64,000 bases of DNA, taken from positions 186,001-250,000 of the forward strand of contig NZ_JAYMEM010000009.1 in assembly GCF_037029465.1 (NCBI RefSeq), in the 5' to 3' direction. Both the position numbers and the translations under genes were made by a program. The notes under the pieces were generated by a model. That model worked only from the letters and a program-made list of their open reading frames with translations. It made no database searches and had not been told where the DNA came from. This DNA comes from Mesoflavibacter sp037029465 (GTDB lineage Bacteria; Bacteroidota; Bacteroidia; Flavobacteriales; Flavobacteriaceae). Of the stretch, positions 1 to 9,463 are shown piece after piece. The first letter of the stretch is position 1; every line of letters begins with the position of its first letter.

Positions 1-93
1 AAAAGAATTATATTTGGATATAAAATATTTCAAAATGAAATGGAATATGTTTAAAAAATTGAAAAACAGAATATTAAAATTAAAAAAAGTTAA

Positions 94-155
94 GTATACC
101 AATACAATACCATTGATATACTAATAGTTTACTACTGGTAAATCATAGGTATACC
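94..155. promoter_or_regulatory. Repeated GTATACC sites upstream of a ribbon-helix-helix gene
   Basis: GTATACC occurs at 94-100 and again at 149-155, both followed by AA. The second copy is a perfect GGTATACC palindrome (148-155). They lie 31-92 bases upstream of a gene with a DNA-binding ribbon-helix-helix fold. Such proteins often repress themselves through short palindromes, so these may be its operators. This rests on position and symmetry only. Confidence 0.3.
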
Positions 156-185
156 AACTAAAACACATAAACAAATTACACTATT

Positions 186-686
186 ATGGACACAACAAGA
201 AACGTAACAATAAGCTTCAAGACTACTGCTGAGGAGAAAACAGCTCTACAACAGATAGCTAACGATAAGAACATTTCAAGATCAGAGCTTATAGCTAGTA
301 TCGTAAATGGATTTAAAAATCAGTATGATTACATTGGAAAAACATCTCCAAAGGAGAAAGAGCTAAATGAAAAATTAAATAACCTTTTAAAAGAAAACAG
401 AAAACTGATTTTGTCTTTAGAAAATGCCGAGCATAGAATAGAGATAGAACAAAAAGCGAATCAAAAGTATGTCAAAGAACAACTTGAAATGAACAAGACC
501 ATTTTCGACATGAAGGGACAACTAAAAACAGCTAAAAAGGACATCGCTAGTTTAAACGAACAGTTAATATCGATTGAAGCGCCTAATAGAGATGATACAA
601 GCCCCGAACTTTTATGGGGCTCTCTGGGCTCATTATTGATATCTGGCCTTGCATTGTTTTTCGCACCAAGGTTATTCAATCACTAA
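186..686 (+). CDS. Ribbon-helix-helix protein with coiled coil and C-terminal membrane anchor
   Basis: This 166-residue protein begins with a ribbon-helix-helix-like segment (about residues 6-45; a short strand around VTISFKTT, then two helices including NISRSELIASIV), a fold used by plasmid and mobile-element repressors. Residues 55-130 are charged and lack proline, consistent with a long coiled coil. The end (about 143-163, around LWGSLGSLLISGLALFF) is one hydrophobic helix. The combination suggests a DNA-binding protein tethered to the membrane, as seen for accessory mobilisation or partition proteins. It stands alone at the left end of the island, facing away from nothing recognisable upstream. 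Family and role are inferred; no exact relative is recognised. Confidence 0.6.
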   Translation: MDTTRNVTISFKTTAEEKTALQQIANDKNISRSELIASIVNGFKNQYDYIGKTSPKEKELNEKLNNLLKENRKLILSLENAEHRIEIEQKANQKYVKEQLEMNKTIFDMKGQLKTAKKDIASLNEQLISIEAPNRDDTSPELLWGSLGSLLISGLALFFAPRLFNH

Positions 687-934
687 CTTAATAAAGCATT
701 TGGAAAAAGGCTGAGTAAGTGCGCAATCCTTAACCCAATTAAAATTTGTAGGTTATTACATATCAACCAATATCTCGTTGGATTAACTGACCACGGTAAT
801 CAATTCTGAAAGATATATACGCAATATTAAATAGTTAAAAAACCTATCACAATACGCCAAGTCTATGTATTTAAGTAATTATCACTTTTATCTTGACTAT
901 AGGAAGTCTCCAAACTAAAAGTCAGAGTCTAAAC

Positions 935-2068
935 TTATTTTGCAAATCTGATATGAGGCAAAAAGGTTAGGAACAATATAGCTGCTCTTACCATTCGGTA
1001 GGCCATATAATTGACAAATCTTGAAATAAAACTGGTATTTTTATAGATAGTATCAATCGTAACCTCATTGCATTGATTGATAATATTTTGAAAATCAGAA
1101 CGTAATAATTCGGAAAAGTAAGGTGAATGTATTTCAACATTCATTTCGATACTTCCATAGCAGCTAAGGTCATTGAGGTTAAATGAACCTATTGTGGACC
1201 ATTTGTTATCCACCACAGCCGCTTTGCCGTGCACGACAGAATTATTCCATTCATATATTAGCACATTTTGTTTTAAAAATAATGAATATAAATAAGAGGT
1301 TGCATTACGTATTAAAGGCACATCACTAATCCCTGCTAATATTAGCGTTACTTTTACTTTCCTTTTACAAGCACCTATTATAGCATTGTTTAGTCTTCTT
1401 CCTGGTAAAAAATAAGAACTGACAATGACTATTTCATTCTTGGCTTGGTTGATGGAATTTGTGTAAGAGTCGCATACTTCAGTTTTGTTTTTAAGCCAAT
1501 CGTTTTGTCTAATACCAACAAGTGTTTTTCCTGCAGAATGTAATACAGGTTTTATTTTTTTTGAGCTTCTGTCTTTAAAAAAATAATCGCGACACAGTTT
1601 TTGCAAATCTTGGGCAGCTGGGCAATCTAATTTTATAGCATAATCTAGCCAAGGCTCATCACTTTCTTTACCGCGATATTTATTTGCAATATTTATTCCT
1701 CCTATGATTGCAAATTTAGCATCAGCTACAATTACTTTGTGATGCATCCTTCTTCCTAAATAAAAGTTGTTGACAGAAAATAACGGCGAAAAAAATCGAA
1801 AAAATATTCCACTCTGCTGCAAATCTTTTATGAAATTATCAGAAAGAGATGAGCTGCCATAAGCATCTAATAGGATATAAACCTTCACATTTCGATGTGC
1901 TGCTTCTTTTAAACAATTTGCTATATCATTTCCTGTTTCATCATTTTCAAAAATGTAGGTTTGTAAATGAATCTCTTCTTGTGCATTTTCAATGATTTCT
2001 TTCATCTTAACGAAATATTCATCACCGGAATGTATCAATTTTATATGTTCATCGTCCTTAAAAAGCAT
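935..2068 (-). CDS. Phospholipase D / cardiolipin synthase-like protein
   Basis: This 377-residue protein belongs to the phospholipase D superfamily, which forms a phosphohistidine intermediate to make or cleave phosphodiesters such as cardiolipin. Both HKD motifs are present: H109-x-K111-x4-D116 followed by GG, and H280-x-K282-x4-D287 followed by GS. There is no N-terminal pair of membrane helices as in ClsA; only the last 25 residues are hydrophobic (MVRAAILFLTFLP), so it is closer to ClsB/ClsC. The start MLFKDD at 2068 is chosen because the longer reading frame (from 2269) would run backwards through the coding region of the upstream antiporter. It begins 20 bases after that gene's stop codon, so the two are probably co-transcribed. 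Confidence 0.85.
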   Translation of the reverse strand: MLFKDDEHIKLIHSGDEYFVKMKEIIENAQEEIHLQTYIFENDETGNDIANCLKEAAHRNVKVYILLDAYGSSSLSDNFIKDLQQSGIFFRFFSPLFSVNNFYLGRRMHHKVIVADAKFAIIGGINIANKYRGKESDEPWLDYAIKLDCPAAQDLQKLCRDYFFKDRSSKKIKPVLHSAGKTLVGIRQNDWLKNKTEVCDSYTNSINQAKNEIVIVSSYFLPGRRLNNAIIGACKRKVKVTLILAGISDVPLIRNATSYLYSLFLKQNVLIYEWNNSVVHGKAAVVDNKWSTIGSFNLNDLSCYGSIEMNVEIHSPYFSELLRSDFQNIINQCNEVTIDTIYKNTSFISRFVNYMAYRMVRAAILFLTFLPHIRFAK

Positions 2069-2088
2069 ATTTAAAAATTGAATAAATT

Positions 2089-3394
2089 TTAGTTCAGAAT
2101 AATATAGGTAAGGACTCCAGCTAAATATCCAGCTAAAGCCAACAGGGATATTTTTCGCAAATACCAAATAAAGTTGATTTTTAATGTACCCATAATGGCA
2201 ACTCCAGCAGCTGACCCAATTATTAAAATACTTCCGCCTGTTCCTGCGCAATACGCCAATAATTCCCAAAATGTGTGGTCAACAGGATAGGTCTCTACGG
2301 AATACATTCCCATAGCTCCAGCAACTAAAGGGACATTGTCAACTATGGCAGATAAAACTCCAATGATTGTATTAATGACATAAATATTATGAAATTTATT
2401 ATCCAAAAAGAGAGCCATATCGCTTAAATGGCCACCTGTTTGAAGACTGGCAACAGCTAATAGAATACCAAGAAAAAATAAAATACTTGGGGTGTCAATC
2501 TTTTGTAACACTCCAACAATGGACAATGAGTTTTTATGGGCAATTTCTTTTTTTCGATGTATTATCTCAGTAACTACCCACATGACTCCTAGTCCAAATA
2601 GTATTCCCATAAACGGAGGAAGATGAGTAACGGTCTTGAAGATTGGAACAAATAATAGCGCTCCGAGACCTAAGAAAAACACTAACCTCTTCTCAAAGGT
2701 ATTCACATTTGGTTTTTCTTTTTTTTCTAGGTGTATGTTTGGTTTTTTTATATTTCCCTTTAACTTAAAACTTATAATACCTAGTGGTACCAGAAGGCAA
2801 ACCAAACTAGGTAAAATAAGCTTTACAACGATATTTCCGGCTGTGACTTGCCCGCCTATCCATAACATAATTGTAGTTACATCACCTATTGGAGACCACG
2901 CTCCACCTGCATTGGCTGCAATAATCAACATACCGGCAAACAGCCATAAATCTTTTTTGTCTGCAATCATTTTCTTTAATAGAGCAGACATCACGATAGC
3001 GGTTGTTAGGGTTATCCAAGGCTGCTGATAAAAAGAAAGTAACAATACTTAAAATCCATATAAGCTTAACTCTCTTAGTAGTTGAAATCTTTTCCGTAAT
3101 TATGGTAAATCCCTCATGAGCATCAATAATCTCAACAATGGTCATAGCTCCCATGAGAAAAAACAGGATTTCAGATATATCACCAATATGATGACGAATG
3201 CTTTCTGGAATAAATTGAATCACGGATTCTTCTGAAAAACCGATACTGCCATTTTCTAAAGCAAAAACCAACAACACCCAACAAATAGTCCCTGTTAATA
3301 GTGCGACAACAGCCTTATCAACTTTAATAGAGTGTTCAAAGGCGATGAAAAAATATCCAATGAGGAAGGCAATTAGAATAGTGGTATATAGCAT
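2089..3394 (-). pseudogene. nhaD: NhaD-type Na+/H+ antiporter, interrupted by a +1 frameshift
   Basis: Two overlapping frames together encode a NhaD-family sodium/proton antiporter of about 434 residues. The first 128 residues (3394 downwards, ending SAALDN) continue in the next frame as LTTAIVMSALLKK. The junction is a run of three C on the coding strand (GGG at 3009-3011); two C would restore DNLTTAIVM, the conserved NhaD/ArsB-type signature. The remainder has many membrane helices and the NAGGAWSPIGDVTT motif expected of NhaD. As written the gene yields a truncated protein. Either this is a real loss-of-function mutation or a one-base sequencing error; the rest of the reading frame is intact, which suggests a very recent event or an error. 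Confidence 0.85.
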
Positions 3395-3444
3395 AATATT
3401 ATTTGTATTACTTGTTTTATTAATTCACGCCTAGTGACATTATT

Positions 3445-4052
3445 TTAATAAAAGCTCAAAATCTCTTTGACCTTTTTTAAGTTTACCTCTTTTTGAGGTT
3501 TTAGTACGTTTCGGCCATATGAAGAATGGAAAGAATGATTCTTTAAAAATTCTAAATTCAGTTGATGCCATTCCAAATCACTACTTGAAATATCACAATA
3601 AACTTCCCATTCCCGTCTCAATAGCAATTTTTTGTAGAAGAATTCAGGAGTGGCGATATGATATAAATCCGCATCGCACATAATTTTTCCAATTTGTTTT
3701 GAGGATTTTGAGGCATTTTAGTAGCCTCTATACAACCTAAAACATCTTGCAAAATTTGTTTATCAACATCTTGGGTAGTGAGATACTCCCATGCCAATTC
3801 CTTACTAACATCTTCGTGACCTTTGTAGGTTTTGGAAAACCCTGTATCGTGAAACCAAGCTGCAATTTCCAATATTAATTGCTCCCGATTGGTAAGCTTG
3901 AGTTGTGTACTTATGTGTCTAACATTAGCAACAACTTCGTGGGTATGTATCAAATTATGAAAGGGGTACTTAATACAGGGCTCACTCTTTAAAAGAGAAT
4001 TGCAATATTTTTGTGTATTCAATATCATAGAGGTTAATGTTTTTGTTTTCAT
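3445..4052 (-). pseudogene. HD-domain metal-dependent phosphohydrolase, frameshifted
   Basis: An HD-superfamily hydrolase of about 202 residues is split between two frames. The first segment (123 residues to NKLEK) has the metal-binding pattern of the family: H32 and H35 in FHNLIH, H68-D69 in WFHDTG, and GHED at 79-81. The second begins MCDADLYHIA, which supplies the downstream HD-family Asp. Adding one A to the AAAAA run (TTTTT at 3684-3688 on the plus strand) reads EKIMCDAD through the junction. Members hydrolyse phosphate esters of nucleotides or similar compounds; the substrate here cannot be predicted. It lies 50 bases upstream of the NhaD gene and about 240 bases downstream of the MFS gene. 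As with NhaD, a base-calling error is a realistic alternative to true decay. Confidence 0.75.
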
Positions 4053-4289
4053 TTATTAGTTGCAATTAATAAGTTTGTGATTCTCTAAATGTATTTTACA
4101 TGTGTGATTTCTTCAAATATCTTCTATAAATGGAAATTCCTTTTTCAGCATTATTGAAATCATTAAGATTGGATTCCTAAACTATTTTTGTTTCTTTATA
4201 GTTATCCAGTATTATATGAATTAAATTATACATAAGATTATTGGGGTTTTAGATTTGGGTTAATCATCAAAAGGTAACATCTATGTGTT

Positions 4290-5504
4290 TTATGGTGGAT
4301 TTTTAAGTAAAAACAGAGAGCTAATAGCAACTAAAACAATAACTCCAGCAATTGTAAATGGATAGTAAAAATCTCCTGCAATTAACCAAGTCCCTAAAAC
4401 AGGACCTAAAATTTGACCAATACTATTTGTTGAGCTTTGTATAGATATATTTCTACCTGTATTCTCTTTTGATGTTAAGGAAACTGCTGATAATAAGTTA
4501 GGGGTTACCATTGCACCTCCAGCTGCAAAAAGAATAATTAAGCCATAGACAAAGCATTCATTTTTAAAAAAAGGAAAGGCGATTAAAGATATTCCAGCTA
4601 TTAACAACCCTAAAGCAATTTGTTTTTTCGTAGATAAGAGCTTCTCTCCATAACTTGCAAAAACAGGCTGCAAAACAGCCATTACAGAGCCACATAGCAT
4701 AAAACCAATTCCAACTTGGTTGCTGTTAAACCCCAATTCATCTTTACCGTATATTGAAAATACCGTTTCAAATAAAGTCACAACAAATTGTAGTATAAAT
4801 GACAACGATAGTAACACGATAAAATATTTACTAAACGTAAATCGCAAACTCATTTTTTTTGAAGTTTGTTTTTGAAAGTGAACAGTATTTTTTAACCATT
4901 TCGTTACTATAAATAAGACAATCAATCCTAATATAGCAGCAAACAAGAATGGTACTGAAAATCGGTCTAAATGTAGCAGGCCTATAGAATATTTAATATG
5001 AATGTTAGTTTGAGATAGAAATCCACCAACGACAGGGCCAAAAATAACCCCAGAACTGATGGCGACGCCAGACCAGGCCATTATTTTAGTTCTACGTTTC
5101 TCGGAAGTGATGTCGCTTAAATAAGCATTACTAACTGGAATAACTGATGATGTAAAAATGCCACCAAAGATTCGAGCGATATATAGCATTGTCAAAGATG
5201 TAGCAAGTCCTGTTAACAACTGCATTATCACAAACCCGATGAGACCGACAATGATAATGGGCTTGCGACCGTATTTGTCTGATAGCTTTCCCCAAACCAC
5301 CACGAACAGTAATTGGAAAAGCGGATAAATACTCGTAAGTAATCCAATATGAAAGTTGATTAAGTCTCTGTCAAGATTATCTTTAAGTGCTAATCTTTCT
5401 GTATAGTAGGGAAGAGTTGGTAATAAAATACCGTAGCCCAACATTACTACAAATAAACTCAATAGGATTAAATATATCCTATTGAGTTTTTCTTTCCTAT
5501 CCAT
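4290..5504 (-). CDS. MFS drug/efflux transporter, TetA-like
   Basis: This is a 404-residue major facilitator with about 12 hydrophobic segments. The family signature between helices 2 and 3 is clear (GKLSDKYGRKPIII), and the second half has the usual interhelical glycines. Proteins of this shape export small molecules such as tetracyclines using the proton gradient. Its start overlaps the stop codon of the upstream copper ATPase in the sequence TAATG (5502-5506), so translation of the two is likely coupled, suggesting a shared role in metal or toxic-compound efflux. The substrate is unknown, and nothing specifically identifies it as tetracycline resistance. Confidence 0.85.
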   Translation of the reverse strand: MDRKEKLNRIYLILLSLFVVMLGYGILLPTLPYYTERLALKDNLDRDLINFHIGLLTSIYPLFQLLFVVVWGKLSDKYGRKPIIIVGLIGFVIMQLLTGLATSLTMLYIARIFGGIFTSSVIPVSNAYLSDITSEKRRTKIMAWSGVAISSGVIFGPVVGGFLSQTNIHIKYSIGLLHLDRFSVPFLFAAILGLIVLFIVTKWLKNTVHFQKQTSKKMSLRFTFSKYFIVLLSLSFILQFVVTLFETVFSIYGKDELGFNSNQVGIGFMLCGSVMAVLQPVFASYGEKLLSTKKQIALGLLIAGISLIAFPFFKNECFVYGLIILFAAGGAMVTPNLLSAVSLTSKENTGRNISIQSSTNSIGQILGPVLGTWLIAGDFYYPFTIAGVIVLVAISSLFLLKNPP

Positions 5505-7612
5505 TATTTGCTACCTATTTTTCGCTTTAACAATTGTGCATTAATAGCCACAATAATGGTACTCAAACTCATAAATACAGCTCCAACAGCAGGCCCTAAA
5601 ACAAACCCTGAAGAATACAGTACTCCAGCAGCTAACGGAATAGCCACTACATTATAGCCTGTCGCCCAAACAAGATTCTGAATCATTTTATTATAGGTTG
5701 CTTTTCCAAAAAGAATGAGGTTTGCAATATCTTTAGGATTACTGTTTACCAGAATAATATCGGCTGTTTCAGCTGCTACATCTGTGCCCGAGCCAACTGC
5801 AATACCAACATTGGCTTTGGCAAGAGCAGGGGCATCGTTGACACCATCTCCTGTCATGGCTACAAATTCATCTTTTGCTTGAAGCTCTTCAACAATTTCC
5901 ACTTTTTGATGTGGTAATACTTCAGCGTAATAGCCGTCTAAACCAAGTTTTTCGCTCACAGCTTTGGCTGTTTTTTCATTATCGCCCGTTGCCATATAAA
6001 CTTTAATATCATTCTTTTTGAAGACTTTTATAGCTTCGGCAGATTCTGGTCTAATTTCGTCTGCCAGTGCTATATATCCAGCCAGTTTTCCATCAATCAA
6101 AATAAAAACAACTGTTTCGGCTGCATCACTATAGGCATCTTTAGGGATTTCTATTTTTTCATCTCTTAAATACCCTGGGCTTACTACCTTAATGTCTTTG
6201 CCTTCAACATTGGCTTCTACACCTTTACCTGTAATGGCTTTGAAATTTTCTGGGTTGGGAATGATGATATTATTTTCTTTAACTTTTTTTATTATTCCGA
6301 CAGCGATAGGATGTTCAGAGCTTTGTTCTAAGGCACTTGATAATCTTAGTAGTTCATTTTTACTATACGATTTGTTTACCGACTCGATTCTGGTAACACC
6401 AAAATCTCCTTTGGTCAATGTTCCGGTTTTATCGAATAATAAAGCTGATATCTTTCTAGATTCTTCAAAAGCTGTTCTGTTTCTAATTAATAATCCATTT
6501 TGTGCGGATACTGCAGTCGATATCGCTACTACTAACGGAATGGCAAGACCCAAAGCATGCGGACAAGCAATAACCATAACAGTTACCATTCTTTCCAATG
6601 CGTATACAAACGGAAATCCTAGAATCAACCAAACGGCCAACGTACCAAAACCAATGGCCAAAGCAATGTAGGTCAACCATTTTGCAGCCCTATCCGATAG
6701 GTTTTGCATTTTAGATTTGGTTTTTTGCGCTTCTTCGACCATTGTGATGACCTTGTTGAGATAGCTGTCTTTTCCTGTGTGCTCAACCTTAACTTTTAAA
6801 GTGCTATTACCATTTACAGAACCACCAATAACTTTATCATTTTCATCTTTTTTTACAGGTTTGGATTCACCAGTTAGCATGGATTCATTTAAATAACTAG
6901 AACCATCTACTATAATCCCATCAGCAGGGACTTTTTCTCCAGGTTTTACTAAAATCACATCATCTTTCAAAAGGTTTTCGAGTGAAATATCTTCAATGGT
7001 ATCTCCATTTACTCTATGTGCTTCTGCTGGCATCATACTTACTAAAAGTTGCAATGCCTTTGATGCACCTAAAACGCTTTTCATTTCTATCCAGTGCCCA
7101 ACAAGCATAATGGCAATTAAAGTAGCCAGTTCCCAAAAGAAGTCTACTCCTTTTAAACCAAAGACAGTAGCTGAACTATAAAAGTAAGCGACACTTATTG
7201 CCATTGAAATAAGGGTCATCATTCCTGGTGAACCTTTCTTTACTTCTGAAACGAAACCTTTAAGAAAAGGCCAGCCACCATAGAAATAGACCACGGTTGA
7301 AAGCGCAAAAAGTATATAAGGATTACCGGGAAGCAGAAATTCATAACCAACAAATTCTTGAATCATTGGTGATAGAAATAATATAGGAATCGTTAGGACT
7401 AATGTTACCCAAAAACGTTTTCTAAAGTCGGCTATCATCATTTTATGATGGTCGTGACCCATTTGGCCGTGTGCCGGGTTGTGGCCAGCGTGACCACCAC
7501 TTCCATGGTTCATTTTTGAGTGGTCTTCTTTTTTGTGTTTCATCTTTGAGTGGTCCATTTTTGAATGGTCCATTTCTTCGTGATTGTGATGTTGATGGTT
7601 TTCCATTATCAT
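5504..7612 (-). CDS. copB: CopB-type (P1B-3) copper-exporting ATPase
   Basis: This 702-residue P-type ATPase exports copper or silver using ATP. The first 60 residues are rich in His and Met (repeats of DHSKM, plus HAGH), the metal-sensing tail typical of CopB rather than a CxxC domain. The transmembrane metal site is C350-P-H352, the CPH motif that marks subgroup P1B-3, with YN and MSLST in the last helices. TGES (247-250), the phosphorylated Asp394 in DKTGTLT, the SEHP nucleotide-binding motif and MTGDGVNDAPAL are all present. Length is normal. It is translationally coupled to the downstream MFS gene. A second start codon two residues in (MENHQ) is equally plausible. Confidence 0.95.
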   Translation of the reverse strand: MIMENHQHHNHEEMDHSKMDHSKMKHKKEDHSKMNHGSGGHAGHNPAHGQMGHDHHKMMIADFRKRFWVTLVLTIPILFLSPMIQEFVGYEFLLPGNPYILFALSTVVYFYGGWPFLKGFVSEVKKGSPGMMTLISMAISVAYFYSSATVFGLKGVDFFWELATLIAIMLVGHWIEMKSVLGASKALQLLVSMMPAEAHRVNGDTIEDISLENLLKDDVILVKPGEKVPADGIIVDGSSYLNESMLTGESKPVKKDENDKVIGGSVNGNSTLKVKVEHTGKDSYLNKVITMVEEAQKTKSKMQNLSDRAAKWLTYIALAIGFGTLAVWLILGFPFVYALERMVTVMVIACPHALGLAIPLVVAISTAVSAQNGLLIRNRTAFEESRKISALLFDKTGTLTKGDFGVTRIESVNKSYSKNELLRLSSALEQSSEHPIAVGIIKKVKENNIIIPNPENFKAITGKGVEANVEGKDIKVVSPGYLRDEKIEIPKDAYSDAAETVVFILIDGKLAGYIALADEIRPESAEAIKVFKKNDIKVYMATGDNEKTAKAVSEKLGLDGYYAEVLPHQKVEIVEELQAKDEFVAMTGDGVNDAPALAKANVGIAVGSGTDVAAETADIILVNSNPKDIANLILFGKATYNKMIQNLVWATGYNVVAIPLAAGVLYSSGFVLGPAVGAVFMSLSTIIVAINAQLLKRKIGSK

Positions 7613-7624
7613 ATTGTTTAAGTG

Positions 7625-7918
7625 TTATCGTAATTTTTTTCTCATTTTTTCAGAAATATTTTCAGCATATACGCCATAGGCATCTACTAAAAGACCTCTT
7701 ATCCCATCTTTTGCCGAAATTGCATATAAAACGCTATTATCATCCGTACTGCTCATGCCTTCAAAGCGATAGGTCTTATCCACTTTAAAGTCTTCGGGAT
7801 GTATCTCAATTTTTAATGAAGCACATTCCAAGCATTCCGGTTTCAAGTTGAAATCATAGGTATAACCATTTGCTTGCAAGTCGTTTATGGCTTCAGAAAG
7901 GGTATCGTAATTTTTCAT
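7625..7918 (-). CDS. Small conserved Bacteroidota protein of unknown function
   Basis: This 97-residue soluble protein has the start MKNYDTLSEAINDL and a conserved CLECASLKIEIHP segment with a Cys-x-x-Cys pair. From memory, close relatives in Bacteroidota are often labelled phosphoribosylpyrophosphate synthetase, but it is far too short for that enzyme and lacks the PRPP-binding loop. The real PRPP synthetase lies about 640 bases upstream in the same transcription unit, which may be how the label arose. The ending YGVYAENISEKMRKKL is basic and helical. It lies 12 bases upstream of the CopB gene. Function unknown; a small metal- or redox-responsive protein is possible given the Cys pair. Confidence 0.7.
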   Translation of the reverse strand: MKNYDTLSEAINDLQANGYTYDFNLKPECLECASLKIEIHPEDFKVDKTYRFEGMSSTDDNSVLYAISAKDGIRGLLVDAYGVYAENISEKMRKKLR

Positions 7919-7924
7919 TTTTTC

Positions 7925-8565
7925 TTATTTGTAATTCATTATAAAATAGCTACCATCCGCTTCTGTAAATTTTTGAAAGGTCAACAAACCATTATCGCTT
8001 AACTTTTCTACTACATCATAATCAAGTTGCTTAATACGAATACCCAATGCATAGGCCTTAATGTTGATTTTTGATTTAATCTTGTTTTGACCACCCTCCA
8101 ATTTTCTGTCGTAAATCTTTATGATGGTTTTTGAACCGAAGAAATTCAGCAAGCCCGAATCAAAACTCATTTTTAGTTCAATATCCTCAAGGTTATCCAA
8201 ATCGTATATTTCTTTAAAATTTATAGAGTTGGTATTGATTTCGGTTTCCTTTGAGTTTGGTTTAGCAAAGGGAAATGCCATTACCATAATACTGGCTTCA
8301 TCTGGTTTGCAACGATACGTTGTTGTGTACTTTTCTTCTGATTTCTCTTTATCATTAAACAGTTCAGTTATCACCTCAATCTGATAATACCTATCTTCTT
8401 TTATTATTTTTCCTGCTTTAAACGTTTGTTAAGCAGCATACCATCTTTATCAAAATTTTCCCTTACTATAGTTCTGCCTGAAATCTGCCCAATGAGCATT
8501 TCAGTCTGTCCATTCATTGTTATTATGGATAGAATAAAAAACAGTATGAAGCTTTGTTTTTTCAT
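7925..8565 (-). pseudogene. Secreted protein of unknown function, frameshifted
   Basis: Read with one correction this is a protein of about 213 residues with a signal peptide (MKKQSFILFFILSII, cleavage near MNGQ). The first 53 residues run to LKQEK and then stop at TAATAA. Inserting one A in the AAAAA run (TTTTT at 8407-8411 on the plus strand) continues as IIKEDRYYQIEV into the 149-residue downstream frame. The start at 8565 overlaps the PRPP synthetase stop codon as ATGA, which supports the reconstruction. The mature part has no motif I recognise; it looks beta-rich and periplasmic. Without the correction, only the 149-residue GTG-initiated fragment would be made, and it would lack the signal peptide. 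Confidence 0.65.
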
Positions 8566-9455
8566 ATATGTTGCATCAATTTCTTTACTTCTTTTGCCAG
8601 TATATCACTTAAATCTATAGCATTTGAAGGATGTGGAATGGTATTGCAAGTCACTATTTTTTCTATACCTGAATCCAATAAATCCTGATAAGCATTTCCT
8701 GAAAAAACTGCGTGGATACCAACACAAATAGGTGGTTTCATTCCTGCTTTTTTTAGATGACCGACAGTTTCAATCATGGTGCGTGCTGTAGAAATAATAT
8801 CATCAACCAAAATAGGTGTGGCATCTTTGTATTTGTCCACGTCAGGAACAGAAACTTCAACATTACGGTCACCGTGACGTACTTTTTGCAACACAGTAAA
8901 TGGTGCTCCTGCGTTTTTTGCAACCTGTGAAACCCATTGCTCACTTTCTGAATCGGGACCAATCAATACCGGGTTTTTGATATTTTTCTTTATCCATTCT
9001 GAAATTGCATCTGCTGCGTGAATTACCTTGTTGGGAATATGATATACTTCTCCCAAAGAGCTTATTCTATGCAAATGAGGGTCTACGGTGGTAATGCTAT
9101 CGGCAAATCCTGAAATCAACTTCCCAAAGAAACCAGAAGTTACACCTTCACCTTCATTAAAGATTTTGTCTTGCCGCATATAAGCAAGATACGGTGCTAC
9201 CAAACAAGTACACATCGCACCAAGCGATTTTGCAGTATGGCTTAAAAAATAGAGTGGCAATAGTTTTTCGTCTGGTTCGTGCAACGTGCAGACGAGTACG
9301 ACACATTTGTCCTTAACGTCAGACAGAATACGTGTGTATGATTCTCCATCAGGAAATTTTCGCAAGGTAGCTTTGCCTACTTCAGCATCCATTTTTGTTG
9401 CTAAAAGTTCTACCAGTTCCTCATTTCCCGGAAGACTGAATAAAATTGTTTTCAT
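8562..9455 (-). CDS. prs: Ribose-phosphate pyrophosphokinase (PRPP synthetase)
   Basis: This enzyme transfers pyrophosphate from ATP to ribose 5-phosphate to make PRPP and AMP; the reaction is reversible. The 297-residue protein has the two-domain phosphoribosyltransferase fold, with the PRPP loop in PILVDDIISTARTM (Asp-Asp with following Ser/Thr) and the catalytic-flap region around YMRQDKIFNEGE, where the second residues bind ATP. It is shorter than the housekeeping class I enzyme (about 310-315 residues) and closer to the compact archaeal/plant-type branch, so it is probably an additional copy. Its partner eight bases upstream is AMP phosphorylase, which consumes AMP, one product of this reaction. 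Together they suggest ribose-phosphate/adenylate recycling. Confidence 0.9.
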   Translation of the reverse strand: MKTILFSLPGNEELVELLATKMDAEVGKATLRKFPDGESYTRILSDVKDKCVVLVCTLHEPDEKLLPLYFLSHTAKSLGAMCTCLVAPYLAYMRQDKIFNEGEGVTSGFFGKLISGFADSITTVDPHLHRISSLGEVYHIPNKVIHAADAISEWIKKNIKNPVLIGPDSESEQWVSQVAKNAGAPFTVLQKVRHGDRNVEVSVPDVDKYKDATPILVDDIISTARTMIETVGHLKKAGMKPPICVGIHAVFSGNAYQDLLDSGIEKIVTCNTIPHPSNAIDLSDILAKEVKKLMQHI

Positions 9456-9463
9456 AATAGTAT

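Noticed and set aside
2069..2269. Longer N-terminus for the phospholipase D protein
   Set aside because: The extra 67 residues read through the antiporter coding region in another frame and have no homology-like features; MLFKDD at 2068 is a natural start.
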